This document shows, one piece after another, positions 7,348 to 15,887 of a stretch of DNA of 64,000 bases (the first letter of the stretch is position 1; each line of letters starts with the position of its first letter). The notes beneath the pieces were generated by a model. That model was not told the DNA's origin. It did not search any database and saw only the letters and a program-made list of their open reading frames with translations. Location of the stretch: the NCBI RefSeq assembly GCF_022758885.1, contig NZ_JALEBH010000001.1, positions 2,821,501 through 2,885,500 of the forward strand, written 5' to 3'. This DNA comes from Sphingobium sp. BYY-5 (GTDB taxonomy: Bacteria; Pseudomonadota; Alphaproteobacteria; Sphingomonadales; Sphingomonadaceae). Both the position numbers and the translations under genes were made by a program.

Positions 7348-8277
7348 TCACGGCAATCCATGCTTGGCGCGAGCGGCGTCGATCGCGGCGGTGATCTGCT
7401 CGGTCACGCCGGGGTCGGCGGCCGAGCCTTTCGGAACTTTGACATTGGCCAGGAACCATCTTGCGAGTTCGACGCCTTCGGCTGCCCACTTCGGATCGTC
7501 GCTTTCCAACGGATCGAGGATACGGCGGATAATAACCGGATTGCGCGACGAACTGCCGCCCCGGATCGAGGTGTGCGGAAAGTCCGGTAGCGCGAAGGCC
7601 ATGTTGAGATTGAGCGCGGCCGATCGCCGATCCGATTCCCCCTTGTCGTAGATCAAGCCGTCCAGCGGCATGCCCATGCGGCCATAATATTCGGGCTGCC
7701 GGGTCAGGATGTCCCGGTGGGTCACAGTCGGCGCGCCCGGATCGCTGCGCGGAAACATCCGCTCGTCGAGCGGGCAGATCAGGCGGCGGATGGCGAACAC
7801 CATCTGGTCGAGCATATGAAGGTCTTCGCTCCGGGTGACGTAGCCATAGATCAGGTAGCGATTATCGGCGTTGCCGTTGCGCAGGAGATGTTCGATGAAT
7901 GCCTCAGCCGTCCGCTCGAACCAATGATGGATTTCGAGATCAGCCGGCTTTTGCAGCCGGTCCGGCAACAGCGGTCCCGCGAGCAGCTTCACGTCAGCGT
8001 AGAGCTTTACGATGTCGTGGCCGTAGGGTTTGGACGACTTGCCGTTCACTAAGAGGACGGCCTTCAGGTATTTTTCCAGGGCATGGACCGCTAGCCAAAG
8101 GAAGTCGGTATTAAGCTGGTTGATCGCGCACCAACGCGCGGTGATGTAGTTCTCGTCAGCCGTTCTTACGAAAAGCTCATGGGCGAGATTGTTCTTCGAG
8201 GCCGAGAGGGTCACATCCTGATCCAGTAGTAAAATGGCGGTGCCCATGTAGCGGCACCTGAAGTCGCAGGCGACCAT
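7348..8277 (-). CDS. HEPN domain protein (cargo)
   Basis: A 309-residue protein. Residues about 60-95 (WLAVHALEKYLKAVLLVNGK then GHDIVKLYADV) are a clear HEPN signature. The Rx4-6H ribonuclease motif of toxin HEPNs is not evident, so it may be a non-catalytic type or bind nucleotidyltransferase-like partners; none is adjacent. The C-terminal 150 residues (IYDKGESDRRSAALNLNMAF) are unassigned. The ATG at 8277 has a weak ribosome site; an ATG at 8247 (MGTAILLL) with AGGTG upstream is a good alternative. A 12-C tract lies 100 bp upstream. Confidence 0.75.
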   Translation of the reverse strand: MVACDFRCRYMGTAILLLDQDVTLSASKNNLAHELFVRTADENYITARWCAINQLNTDFLWLAVHALEKYLKAVLLVNGKSSKPYGHDIVKLYADVKLLAGPLLPDRLQKPADLEIHHWFERTAEAFIEHLLRNGNADNRYLIYGYVTRSEDLHMLDQMVFAIRRLICPLDERMFPRSDPGAPTVTHRDILTRQPEYYGRMGMPLDGLIYDKGESDRRSAALNLNMAFALPDFPHTSIRGGSSSRNPVIIRRILDPLESDDPKWAAEGVELARWFLANVKVPKGSAADPGVTEQITAAIDAARAKHGLP

Positions 8278-8377
8278 GAACGGCTCAGGATGGTCGATGG
8301 GAAATAGCTGCCGTCGTTCATAACCGCGAGCCGGGCCATAGCCCGGCGAGCGCGACAGCTATCCCGCGCGACGCGAT

Positions 8378-8389
8378 CCCCCCCCCCCC
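8378..8389. repeat. Homopolymer tract of 12 C
   Basis: Twelve consecutive C residues lie between the parB stop and the HEPN gene start. Tracts this long are prone to slippage in replication and also to sequencing error. Confidence 0.9.
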
Positions 8390-8467
8390 GCATCTCATGG
8401 ACGCACGGGCGACGGCCCTGATTGAACGGAAGGCCGGGACCGCTTACGTGGCCCCGGCCCGATGCCG

Positions 8468-10546
8468 CTATTCGGCGGCGACGGCGTAGGACGCTTCGCC
8501 GTCCTGCGCTTCGGTATCGGGACACTCCGCTTCGGGCGGCTGCACCATGGTCTCGGCATCCTCGGCCTCGACGGGTGCGGGCTGATCCGCCTCCGGCTCG
8601 GAGGTCCGCAGGATCGCAGGAAGCCAGCCGATCCCGGCCAGAAGCTGCTCGGCGGCTTGCGCCATGTCCGGCTTCTTCATGTCCGCGATACGGCAGGCGG
8701 CATCCTCCGATACGCCTTCGGTCACGGCCTCGACGATATGCGCCTTGGTGACGCGGCCAAGGTAGCTGTCCACGGTCGGCGTCCAGTCCTTCGCCACGTC
8801 GAGCGCCAGCGCAGTCGCCAGCCTGTCCGCCGTTTGCAGCGAGCGGGGCTTGCGATCCCACGGCAGACGTAGCGCATTGACGGTGCGGGACGCGCAATGC
8901 GCCAGCAGCGCCAGTCGCTTCTCATCGTCCAGCCCGACGATGAAGCCCCACAGGTCGGCCACGTCACGTGGCATCCGCTCGGCCCACGCCTCATGCGCCT
9001 CGCTCGCCCGCGCCGCCAAGGGCGTGTCCTCGATCCCGTCCGCATGGCTGCCAAGCGGCGTCACGGTCGGACGAACCTCAAGGCAACCGGCCTCGGTGTA
9101 GCTGTAGAACAGTTGCGCCGTGAGCGTGTGGGTCAAGGCGATCAGCGCCAGATCGGGCCGCTCGCCAAGCGCCACGCGCAAGGCCAGCGTCCGATGGGCG
9201 GACAGGTCGCGGGTGAGGCTGTCGGAAATCGGCTTGCCCGGCTCTTCGTCTTCTTCCTCAATCTCCTGCACGTCCTCGCCGCCGTCCTCGGCCTGCTCGT
9301 CCTCCACGGCCTCCCGGTCGATGGCTTCGCCTTCGCACTCCTCCTCTGGCTGCGGGTCGGCCAGCGCCTCATCCTCGAGACGGACGAATCCGCGCTTGAT
9401 CCTGACCGTGCCGTCATGGTGAAGCACGACGAACGCGCCGCCATGCACGATCACGTTGGCGTCGTAGGCGTACCGCTTGGCCGAAATGGCGTTAATCTCG
9501 TCGGACATCGCCTCCAGCTTCTCGGCCACGTCCTCGGGCATCTCGTCATAGGACGAATAACCCTCGGCCAATTCGTCATGCTCGGTGGACAGCGCCTCCA
9601 ACCGGGCCTCGTCCTCGTCGGACAGGGCGACGGTCTGCGGATAGAAGCGCCGCATCCCGTGGGCGTGGGGATAGTCGATATGCGCCTCGGCCCATTTCCA
9701 GCCCTCGGCCTGCACGGTCCCGGCGATCTCGCGCAGCTTTTCGATGGCGAGCATGTCGAGCAAGCCCGCATCCTCGAAGAACCCGCCCCGGTCCTCGCTG
9801 AACAGGTCACGGATGATTGCGCCGCCCGCTTCCTGATACGCCTCGGCTCCCACGAAGATCGCACGGCGATCCTGCGCAGGCACGTTGGCGGCGGTCATGT
9901 CCCGGCGGATGATCCACGGCTCTCGGTTGTGATGCAGGTTCTCGAAAACCTGCTCCTGCCGGGCATGGTCCTCGGAAATCCCGAAGGCTATCAACTGGTC
10001 CAGCGTAAGGCCGTCCTCACGATAGACCTGCAACAGCTTCGGGCTGACCGCGCCCAAGCGAAGCCGCTGCTTCACCACGGAAGCCGACACGCCGAACCGC
10101 GCGCCGATCTCCTCCGCGCCCCATCCCTTGTCACGGGAAAGCTCCGCGAACCGCTCGAACTGGTCGGCGGGATGCATCGGGGTACGGGTGACATTCTCGT
10201 CAAGGCTGACCTCGGCCGGATCGTTCGCGGTATCCAGCCAGCAACGGACAGGCTCTGACTTCTTGATCTGCTTGCGCTTGGCGCGCAGCAGCATCGCCAG
10301 CCTGCGGCCCTCGCCAGCTGTCACGAAATAGCAGCCCGTGGGCTCGCCATCCTTGACCTCGGGCTCGACCACAAGGTTCTGGATCATGCCCTTGTACTGG
10401 ATCGAAGCGGCCAGCGCCTCGATGGCGGTTTCCCCATGCGGCACTTTGCGGGCATTGCGCGGAGACTTCTTGAGCTTGGCGAGCGGCACGAAAATCTCGA
10501 CGCCCGACACAGGCTCGGCGGCTACGGTTTGGGTAACAGCGTTCAT
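8468..10546 (-). CDS. Large ParB/RepB/Spo0J-like protein
   Basis: A 692-residue protein. The N-terminal ParB nuclease-like domain (about 18-125) shows VPLAKLKKSPRNARKV, GMIQNLVVEP, TAGEGRRLAMLL and SLDENVTRTPMHPADQFERF; the DNA-binding HTH (about 140-160) reads EEIGARFGVSASVVKQRLRL. A very acidic linker (about 385-430) is followed by a C-terminal domain seen in ICE-borne ParB-like proteins. ParA is not adjacent, so it may act in element maintenance or gene control rather than classic partition. The ATG at 10,546 has AAGGAG at ideal spacing. Its terminator is probably the GGCCGGG/CCCGGCC hairpin near 8430-8460. Confidence 0.88.
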   Translation of the reverse strand: MNAVTQTVAAEPVSGVEIFVPLAKLKKSPRNARKVPHGETAIEALAASIQYKGMIQNLVVEPEVKDGEPTGCYFVTAGEGRRLAMLLRAKRKQIKKSEPVRCWLDTANDPAEVSLDENVTRTPMHPADQFERFAELSRDKGWGAEEIGARFGVSASVVKQRLRLGAVSPKLLQVYREDGLTLDQLIAFGISEDHARQEQVFENLHHNREPWIIRRDMTAANVPAQDRRAIFVGAEAYQEAGGAIIRDLFSEDRGGFFEDAGLLDMLAIEKLREIAGTVQAEGWKWAEAHIDYPHAHGMRRFYPQTVALSDEDEARLEALSTEHDELAEGYSSYDEMPEDVAEKLEAMSDEINAISAKRYAYDANVIVHGGAFVVLHHDGTVRIKRGFVRLEDEALADPQPEEECEGEAIDREAVEDEQAEDGGEDVQEIEEEDEEPGKPISDSLTRDLSAHRTLALRVALGERPDLALIALTHTLTAQLFYSYTEAGCLEVRPTVTPLGSHADGIEDTPLAARASEAHEAWAERMPRDVADLWGFIVGLDDEKRLALLAHCASRTVNALRLPWDRKPRSLQTADRLATALALDVAKDWTPTVDSYLGRVTKAHIVEAVTEGVSEDAACRIADMKKPDMAQAAEQLLAGIGWLPAILRTSEPEADQPAPVEAEDAETMVQPPEAECPDTEAQDGEASYAVAAE

Positions 10547-11003
10547 CACACTACTCCTTCTAAACCACACACACCGGATTGGGGTGGGCGGCGAAAGAGC
10601 GACCGGCAGGCCCGCCGGCAGAGCCGGGCAGCACCCGAAGGGCCGAAACGCAGAGAAGGTAAGCGCGGCACGCGCGTTGCGGCTAGGCGCGGCGGGCCTA
10701 AAGGGAAGCGACGCCCACCCCATCGCGGAGTGCAGCGACCGATCGCGCGATCGGGCCGGCGCAGCCCTGGCCTGATCTCCGCAGATACGGAAAGGCGCAA
10801 AGCCGCGAATGCGGATTTACGGATCGGCGTGGTTACGCCGCATCGCCAGTCTGATCGTCACCCGCATGGGCCGAAACCCGTGAGGGGTTCGGTCGGAGCG
10901 CAGCGGAGATAGAGCAGCGGTCCCGCAGGGAGGCGCCAATTTAACGGCATCATCCTCCACGCGCGTCCTTCTCGTAGCTCGTGCATCCGGCTAAGTCAGG
11001 GCC
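10547..11003. other. Gene-free leader of the ParB-like gene
   Basis: This 457-bp stretch between two divergent genes has no convincing reading frame. It is rich in short inverted GC motifs and holds the 15-mer GCACCCGAAGGGCCG at 10,631-10,645 that is also upstream of DUF736. It probably contains both divergent promoters and a long structured ParB leader. Confidence 0.5.
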
Positions 11004-12065
11004 ATGTCCTCCAGCACCAGAAAGAAACGGCCGAAAGAAAAACGACCCGATCCCATGCAGGATCTGGTGGCGAACGCTGTCGACTTTCTGACACTCGGCA
11101 CTGAAGAGTTCACGGCACGGCCGAAGCATTCGATCATCGCTTTCCACTCGGCCGTCGAGCTGTTCCTGAAGGCGCGGCTGATGCAGGAGCACTGGAGCCT
11201 GGTCGTCAGCAAAACGCCCGATCTGGCGAGCTTCCAAACCGGCGACTTCATCTCCGTCAGCTTCGAGGACGCGTGCCATCGCCTGGCGAAGGTTGTGGGC
11301 AGCCCGCTGCCGGAGTCGACGCGGCGAGCATTCGACATCGTCCGGAAGCATCGCAACAAGCTGGTCCATTTCTTTCAGGACATCGACGAGCCCACGGTTC
11401 GCGAGCAGATCGCGGTCGAGCAGCTCAACGCCTGGCACGGGCTCGTCGGCCTGCTGAAGCGCCAGTGGTGTGACGTCTTCGACCGGTTCGAGCTCGATCT
11501 GGAGGCGATGGATCGCCTGTTTGCCGAGCATCGCCTCTATCTCAAGACACGCTTTGACAGCTTGGCCCCCGAGCTGGCAGCGCTGAAGCAAGCGGGCAAG
11601 GTTCTGGAAGCCTGCGGTCGCTGCGGTTTCGAGGCGGCCGAAACCCAGGCCGTGGTAGGCGAGCTGCAACAGACAAAATGCCATGTATGCCAGTTCGCGC
11701 CGCGCTGGTTGATGCTCGAATGCACCAACTGCGAGGCGCCGTTCCGCGTCGAGGGTGATGAGACCTCGACCTGCTCAGGCTGCGGAACGGAGTTCGACCA
11801 GGGCGACATCGCCGAAATCGTCGACGACGATCCGGTCACATACGATAACTATGACCATAGCACGCCGGCGAACTGCTCTTTCTGCGACGGACATCAAACG
11901 GTCGTGTCGTTCCACGACCATTATCTCTGCACCGCCTGTCTGCACCTGAGCGAAGATCTCAGCGCGTGCGGCTGGTGCAGCGAAGGGAACAATGGCGATA
12001 TGGAAGACAGCATGTGGCGGGGCTGCAACTTCTGTGACGGGCGGGCGGGCTGGGACCGGGATTAG
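11004..12065 (+). CDS. HEPN-like protein fused to a multi-CxxC zinc-ribbon tail (cargo)
   Basis: A 353-residue protein in two parts. Residues 20-190 are helical and HEPN-like: IIAFHSAVELFLKARLMQEH, TGDFISVSFEDA and RKHRNKLVHFF, whose RNKLVH is an exact Rx4H motif, the catalytic signature of HEPN ribonucleases. From residue about 205 there are eight CxxC pairs (CGRC, CHVC, CTNC, CSGC, CSFC, CTAC, CGWC, CNFC), enough for four zinc sites, resembling tandem zinc ribbons that bind nucleic acid. An RNA-cleaving effector is inferred. Its stop overlaps the stop of a convergent small gene. Confidence 0.75.
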   Translation: MSSSTRKKRPKEKRPDPMQDLVANAVDFLTLGTEEFTARPKHSIIAFHSAVELFLKARLMQEHWSLVVSKTPDLASFQTGDFISVSFEDACHRLAKVVGSPLPESTRRAFDIVRKHRNKLVHFFQDIDEPTVREQIAVEQLNAWHGLVGLLKRQWCDVFDRFELDLEAMDRLFAEHRLYLKTRFDSLAPELAALKQAGKVLEACGRCGFEAAETQAVVGELQQTKCHVCQFAPRWLMLECTNCEAPFRVEGDETSTCSGCGTEFDQGDIAEIVDDDPVTYDNYDHSTPANCSFCDGHQTVVSFHDHYLCTACLHLSEDLSACGWCSEGNNGDMEDSMWRGCNFCDGRAGWDRD

Positions 12066-12280
12066 CGCTCCGGCGCTATCACGGGAGGGTTTATGTCGGC
12101 CCAATGCGTAATTTCCTCGAGCAGATGCATGCTTTCCGGATCTTCCCAGACCTCGCGTTGGCTATCCCAACGCCCAATTACCGGGAGATCACCCTCCCAG
12201 AGCAGCATGCGACGGCCATCCTTTCGGTTCTCCGGCAGTGTGGCGATCGGCTCCCAAGGGATGTGCTTGGAGGTGATCAT
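12062..12280 (-). CDS. Small hypothetical protein, DUF551-like
   Basis: A 72-residue protein whose pattern WEPIATLPENRKDGRRMLLW, then VIGRWDSQREVWE and ITHWADINPP matches the spacing of DUF551 (WxPIxxxP...DG..xLLW...GxW...THWxPxP), a family frequent in phages and mobile elements with unknown function. It begins MITS like the XRE gene, and both have GATCATGCAA around the start. Its 3' end overlaps the HEPN-zinc gene by 4 bp in convergent orientation. Confidence 0.55.
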   Translation of the reverse strand: MITSKHIPWEPIATLPENRKDGRRMLLWEGDLPVIGRWDSQREVWEDPESMHLLEEITHWADINPPVIAPER

Positions 12281-12629
12281 GCAAATTCTTTCGCGCGATG
12301 GATCAAGCGCTGCATATAGCCTGTCGCACTCCTATATACGAGGCCAGCGGATCGACTGACGATTGCCGTTCTCGGATGTCGCTCGGAGGTCCCTTGGCCC
12401 GCAGCGCGATGGTTGAGGCTGACTGGGCGAGTGAGACTGGAGGCCAAACGCATACGCCACTAGTCAGGGCGCTTGAGTGCAGCGCGCGATAAAGCCATTG
12501 ATGACAGATGATTGACCCGATCCTCGGCACCCCCTCTGATGCAGTGACCAGCGACGTCGCTGCAAATGGATCGAGTACACCGTCCGCCACTGCGTTCCAC
12601 CGCTGCATCACCTCATCGGAGCCGTTGGC
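12281..12629. other. Intergenic region, nothing confidently assigned
   Basis: This 349-bp stretch holds frames of 64 (plus) and 102 (minus) codons, neither with recognisable protein features. It probably carries the divergent promoters for the small DUF551-like gene and the 976-residue protein gene. TATATA and TATATG lie 25-50 bp upstream of the former. Confidence 0.4.
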
Positions 12630-15560
12630 ATGACGGCATCAAAAAACCGATATGAGCTGCGGCAGTATCTTCGGTTTCAGCTTGAACAGATGAGCGCGAA
12701 GAACCAACAGCATCACTTCGAAGAACTGGCATTTGAGTTGGCGCGCCAAACGATATCGAGGCGGATTGTTCCGGCGACCGGCCCGGTTCAGGCAGGGGGC
12801 GACCAGGGCCGCGATTTCGAAAGCTATCGAACCTATCTGGCTTCAACGCCGATCGCATCAAGCCTGTCGGTCGCCGCGGAAGGCACGGACACACTGGTGT
12901 TTGGCTGCACCTTAGACAAGGCGTTGACCAACAAGATCAAGCGCGACTTGCGCTCGATGTTCGGTGGCACACCGAAACCAACCGTCGTTTATTATTATGC
13001 AGTACCGGACCTGCCGGTGGCGAAGCGCCACAATCTGCAGAAGCTCTGCCACGACGCCTATGGCGCGCATCTGGAAGTCTTCGACGGCCAGGCGATCGCC
13101 GATCTGCTCGCTGAGCCAGAGACTTTCTGGATCGCGGAGCAGTTTCTGTCGGTGCCGGCAGACATGTTCCCTGCCGTCGAAGCCGATGCCGACTATGCCG
13201 CGCTTCGGCGCCGATGGTTTGACGAAGTCCGCGAGATCGGGAGCTATTCCGACTTCATCGAGGTGAAGCGGGGGCTGCGCAGAGCGACCTTCTCCCCCGA
13301 GCTGCGAGCCGACCTGGGCCTGTGGTCGGATCTGCTGAAGGAAACGCTCGGGAAGTTCGGGCCCGTCATCGAGCGCAAGGCCTTGTATGAGATTGCCGTC
13401 GCGCAATTGCGCGGCCGCGGTTCGCTGGATCCAGCAGTATGGGCAGTCTCGCGCTACTTCGAAATGCTCGACGAGACATCTCCGCCGAACGAAGTGGAAG
13501 ATGCGACCGTTCTCGCCTCCTATGCGGTGTCGGCGCGCCTGCGAGGCGAATTCAACGCCGCGCCCGAGCTGGTCGAAGGCTGGCGCGAAAAGGCGCGCGC
13601 CGCGATCGAACGGTCGCTGGCCGAGGACATCAACGACGGCTCTCGCTACCGATTGCTGCTCGTCCGGGGCCATCTCGATTTCGACGAACTGGGAACCGCC
13701 GATGTCGATGAGCGGGCCGAGCGGCTCCTCCTCCATTGGGAAGCCGCCGCGAAGATCGCAGCAATCTCGCCTTTCGCCGACATCGACGCTCTGGCCGGTT
13801 TGCTCGAAATGGTCCTGCCGATCATCGGCGATCACGCGCGATATCGGGATCTCGCCGACCAGGTCGATGCTATCGTCGCCGAGCGTGGCGGGAAATTCAC
13901 CGCTGCCGAGCAGGGCCGCAACAGGGCGGTCCAGTATCTGAAGGCGGACAAGGTGGCGTTGGCCGTGGATCAGCTTCAGCGCGCAAAAGATGGCTGGTTT
14001 TCCGCAGAGACCATGCGCGGCTCCGTCCTTGCAATGCTCAATCTCGCCGAATGTTACGCGCTACTGCACCTGCCGCTGGCATCGCGCTATTATGCGGCGG
14101 CCGCTTTGCATCTGGCCGGTCGCTCGGACGATGAAAGCTTGAGGCCGCTGGTTGCCGAAGCCGCTTTCCTCGTTGCGGACAGCTATATGCTGAATGGCGA
14201 GGGGCTGAGCTACCTTGCGGCATTCGGCGGGGCTGCCGCACTTCACATGCACTTCGCGACCGACCCCGAAGAATTGGAGCGGCACGCCAAATTCTCGGCC
14301 GGCCTGGTCCAGGCCACGCAGATGCGCACGCTATTGGTGAAAAACGCGCCGCACCTCGAAGCCGCGGCCGATGCGATCGTCGACGGCTGGAAGCTCGATC
14401 CGGCCTATGCGAACAGCATAAGGCAGCTCGGGGACAAGCCACCCTGGGCCACGATGTCGCTTCCCGAGATCGCAGCGCTTCTCGCGGAGCAGCTCGGCCA
14501 AGGCCTGTTCGGCGACGTAGGCGGACGCGTTCAGTATCAGTGGCACGCGCTGGGCATCAACTGGTCGATCGAAGCGGCAGAAGATGCGCGTCTCGATGCC
14601 GGGCGCTTCGGCGCGGCGCTTCAGATCGCGCTTGTCGATCTGTCCGACCGCGATCTGCTGATCATTCCCAGCGACGTGCATGTCAGGATCGAAACAGGAA
14701 GTGCCGGGCCATCTTCCTTGCGTCAGGATCCCGACAACGGAACTTTGCGGTTCATCATCACCCTGCCCGAAGGTGGCGATCAGACCGAAGAGGTCGAGCG
14801 CACATTTGCCATGACCGCGACCATGGTCGCGCAGGCGACTGCGCTTCCCTTCGTCGATTTCAGGACGATCCTGGACGGAAAGATGGAGCGAGGGCTCATG
14901 ACTCGCGCCTTCTGGGTGCAGCCGGTCAGCGCATTGCTGAAAGATGTTCGCGACTTGCTCATTGGCGACATGCCCGACCTATCGCAGCAGCATGCCCCGG
15001 CGCTCGCCATCGCACCCGCGCTCGTGCACCCTGACCTGGCGTGGCGCTCCACGCCGGCACCCGGCTATTCGCGCGAGAAATCGATACAAGCTCTGGAGAA
15101 TCGCTATCGACGGACTGGCCCCGTCATGCTCGCGATCGTCCCATTGCTGATGGGCGAGGAAAAATCACGCGACGTGCTCCAAGCGTGTCACGCCGAAGGA
15201 ATGCCCGACTGGCAGCTGTGCAACTGCATCTACAATTTCACCTTGAACGCCGCGATGGAGGAGGAGCTGGGCGGTCCGCTGCTCGGCGGGACGCCCGACG
15301 CCCAGGGCGTTATGAACCGCGCGATCAAACGGATCGAAAACGGCGCTATGCCCAAGGTCGATCTGGCAAAGTTCGACAAGGCCTTTGTCGATTTCCAGCT
15401 CGGTCTGAACACCCTCGCTACCTTGAAAGGCTGGGGCCTCCAACTTCACCGGCAGACCCCCAACAGCATCGCCACGAAGCGCTTTCTTGATGCGCGATAC
15501 ATGAATTCCTCGGACGATATCGACCATGAGGACGTCTTCGGCTGGAATGCGGCCGCATAG
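12630..15560 (+). CDS. 976-residue nuclease-like protein with helical-repeat body, candidate defence effector
   Basis: A single large protein. Residues 28-70 read HHFEELAFELARQTISRRIV, then PATGPVQAGGDQGRDFESYR. This segment recurs in large accessory-region proteins and looks like a PD-(D/E)XK or Mrr-type nuclease core (candidate acidic residues E31/E32, D58, D62). Residues about 88-180 continue the core (VFGCTLDKALTNKIKRDLRS, YYYAVPDLPVAKRHNLQ). Residues about 300-600 are helix-rich and TPR-like. The last 350 residues are unassigned. No ATPase Walker motif is visible. It is alone between other cargo genes, consistent with a one-gene anti-phage system. The defence role is inference. Confidence 0.72.
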   Translation: MTASKNRYELRQYLRFQLEQMSAKNQQHHFEELAFELARQTISRRIVPATGPVQAGGDQGRDFESYRTYLASTPIASSLSVAAEGTDTLVFGCTLDKALTNKIKRDLRSMFGGTPKPTVVYYYAVPDLPVAKRHNLQKLCHDAYGAHLEVFDGQAIADLLAEPETFWIAEQFLSVPADMFPAVEADADYAALRRRWFDEVREIGSYSDFIEVKRGLRRATFSPELRADLGLWSDLLKETLGKFGPVIERKALYEIAVAQLRGRGSLDPAVWAVSRYFEMLDETSPPNEVEDATVLASYAVSARLRGEFNAAPELVEGWREKARAAIERSLAEDINDGSRYRLLLVRGHLDFDELGTADVDERAERLLLHWEAAAKIAAISPFADIDALAGLLEMVLPIIGDHARYRDLADQVDAIVAERGGKFTAAEQGRNRAVQYLKADKVALAVDQLQRAKDGWFSAETMRGSVLAMLNLAECYALLHLPLASRYYAAAALHLAGRSDDESLRPLVAEAAFLVADSYMLNGEGLSYLAAFGGAAALHMHFATDPEELERHAKFSAGLVQATQMRTLLVKNAPHLEAAADAIVDGWKLDPAYANSIRQLGDKPPWATMSLPEIAALLAEQLGQGLFGDVGGRVQYQWHALGINWSIEAAEDARLDAGRFGAALQIALVDLSDRDLLIIPSDVHVRIETGSAGPSSLRQDPDNGTLRFIITLPEGGDQTEEVERTFAMTATMVAQATALPFVDFRTILDGKMERGLMTRAFWVQPVSALLKDVRDLLIGDMPDLSQQHAPALAIAPALVHPDLAWRSTPAPGYSREKSIQALENRYRRTGPVMLAIVPLLMGEEKSRDVLQACHAEGMPDWQLCNCIYNFTLNAAMEEELGGPLLGGTPDAQGVMNRAIKRIENGAMPKVDLAKFDKAFVDFQLGLNTLATLKGWGLQLHRQTPNSIATKRFLDARYMNSSDDIDHEDVFGWNAAA

Positions 15561-15599
15561 CGCATTTGAACGTGGCGCGATCAGGAATGCCTCGAACGA

Positions 15600-15779
15600 C
15601 TACCACGGTTCGACTTCGCCATCCTTGGGCTCCGGCGGGGTCACCCGGAAATGGCCCCACGCCAGCGCCTTTCGCCACCACTCATGTTCGGGCGCACTTT
15701 TGCGTGCGCGTGCGAGCTGATGCTTGACGATGTGGATTGGAAAATGACCTTGGCCGTTCCCGCGTGGGCGCTTGGGTAC
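15600..15779 (-). pseudogene. Possible gene remnant (C-terminal fragment without a start)
   Basis: In the 327-bp gap between two cargo genes, the minus strand holds about 58 open codons ending at 15,600 with natural-looking composition (HFPIHIVKHQLARARKS, then EHEWWRKALAWGHFRVTPP). There is no in-frame ATG or GTG near its upstream end, and a stop lies just before it. It may be the tail of a truncated gene. The rest of the gap shows nothing. Confidence 0.3.
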
Positions 15780-15887
15780 AAATCCTCGGTCATCTCATGC
15801 AGCTACCGAGGTTTCGTAACATGAACGTCCCGGGTCGTACTGGAGCGCGATCCGCCTTTAAGCCGATTTAGCGGCCGCGGCAGCACC

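Noticed and set aside
8897..10258. 453-codon plus-strand frame opposite parB
   Set aside because: Antisense shadow of the ParB-like gene; no recognisable domain.
12303..12611. 102-codon minus-strand frame in the gap before the 976-residue protein
   Set aside because: No ribosome site, no domain, composition unlike neighbouring genes; left as unassigned intergenic DNA.
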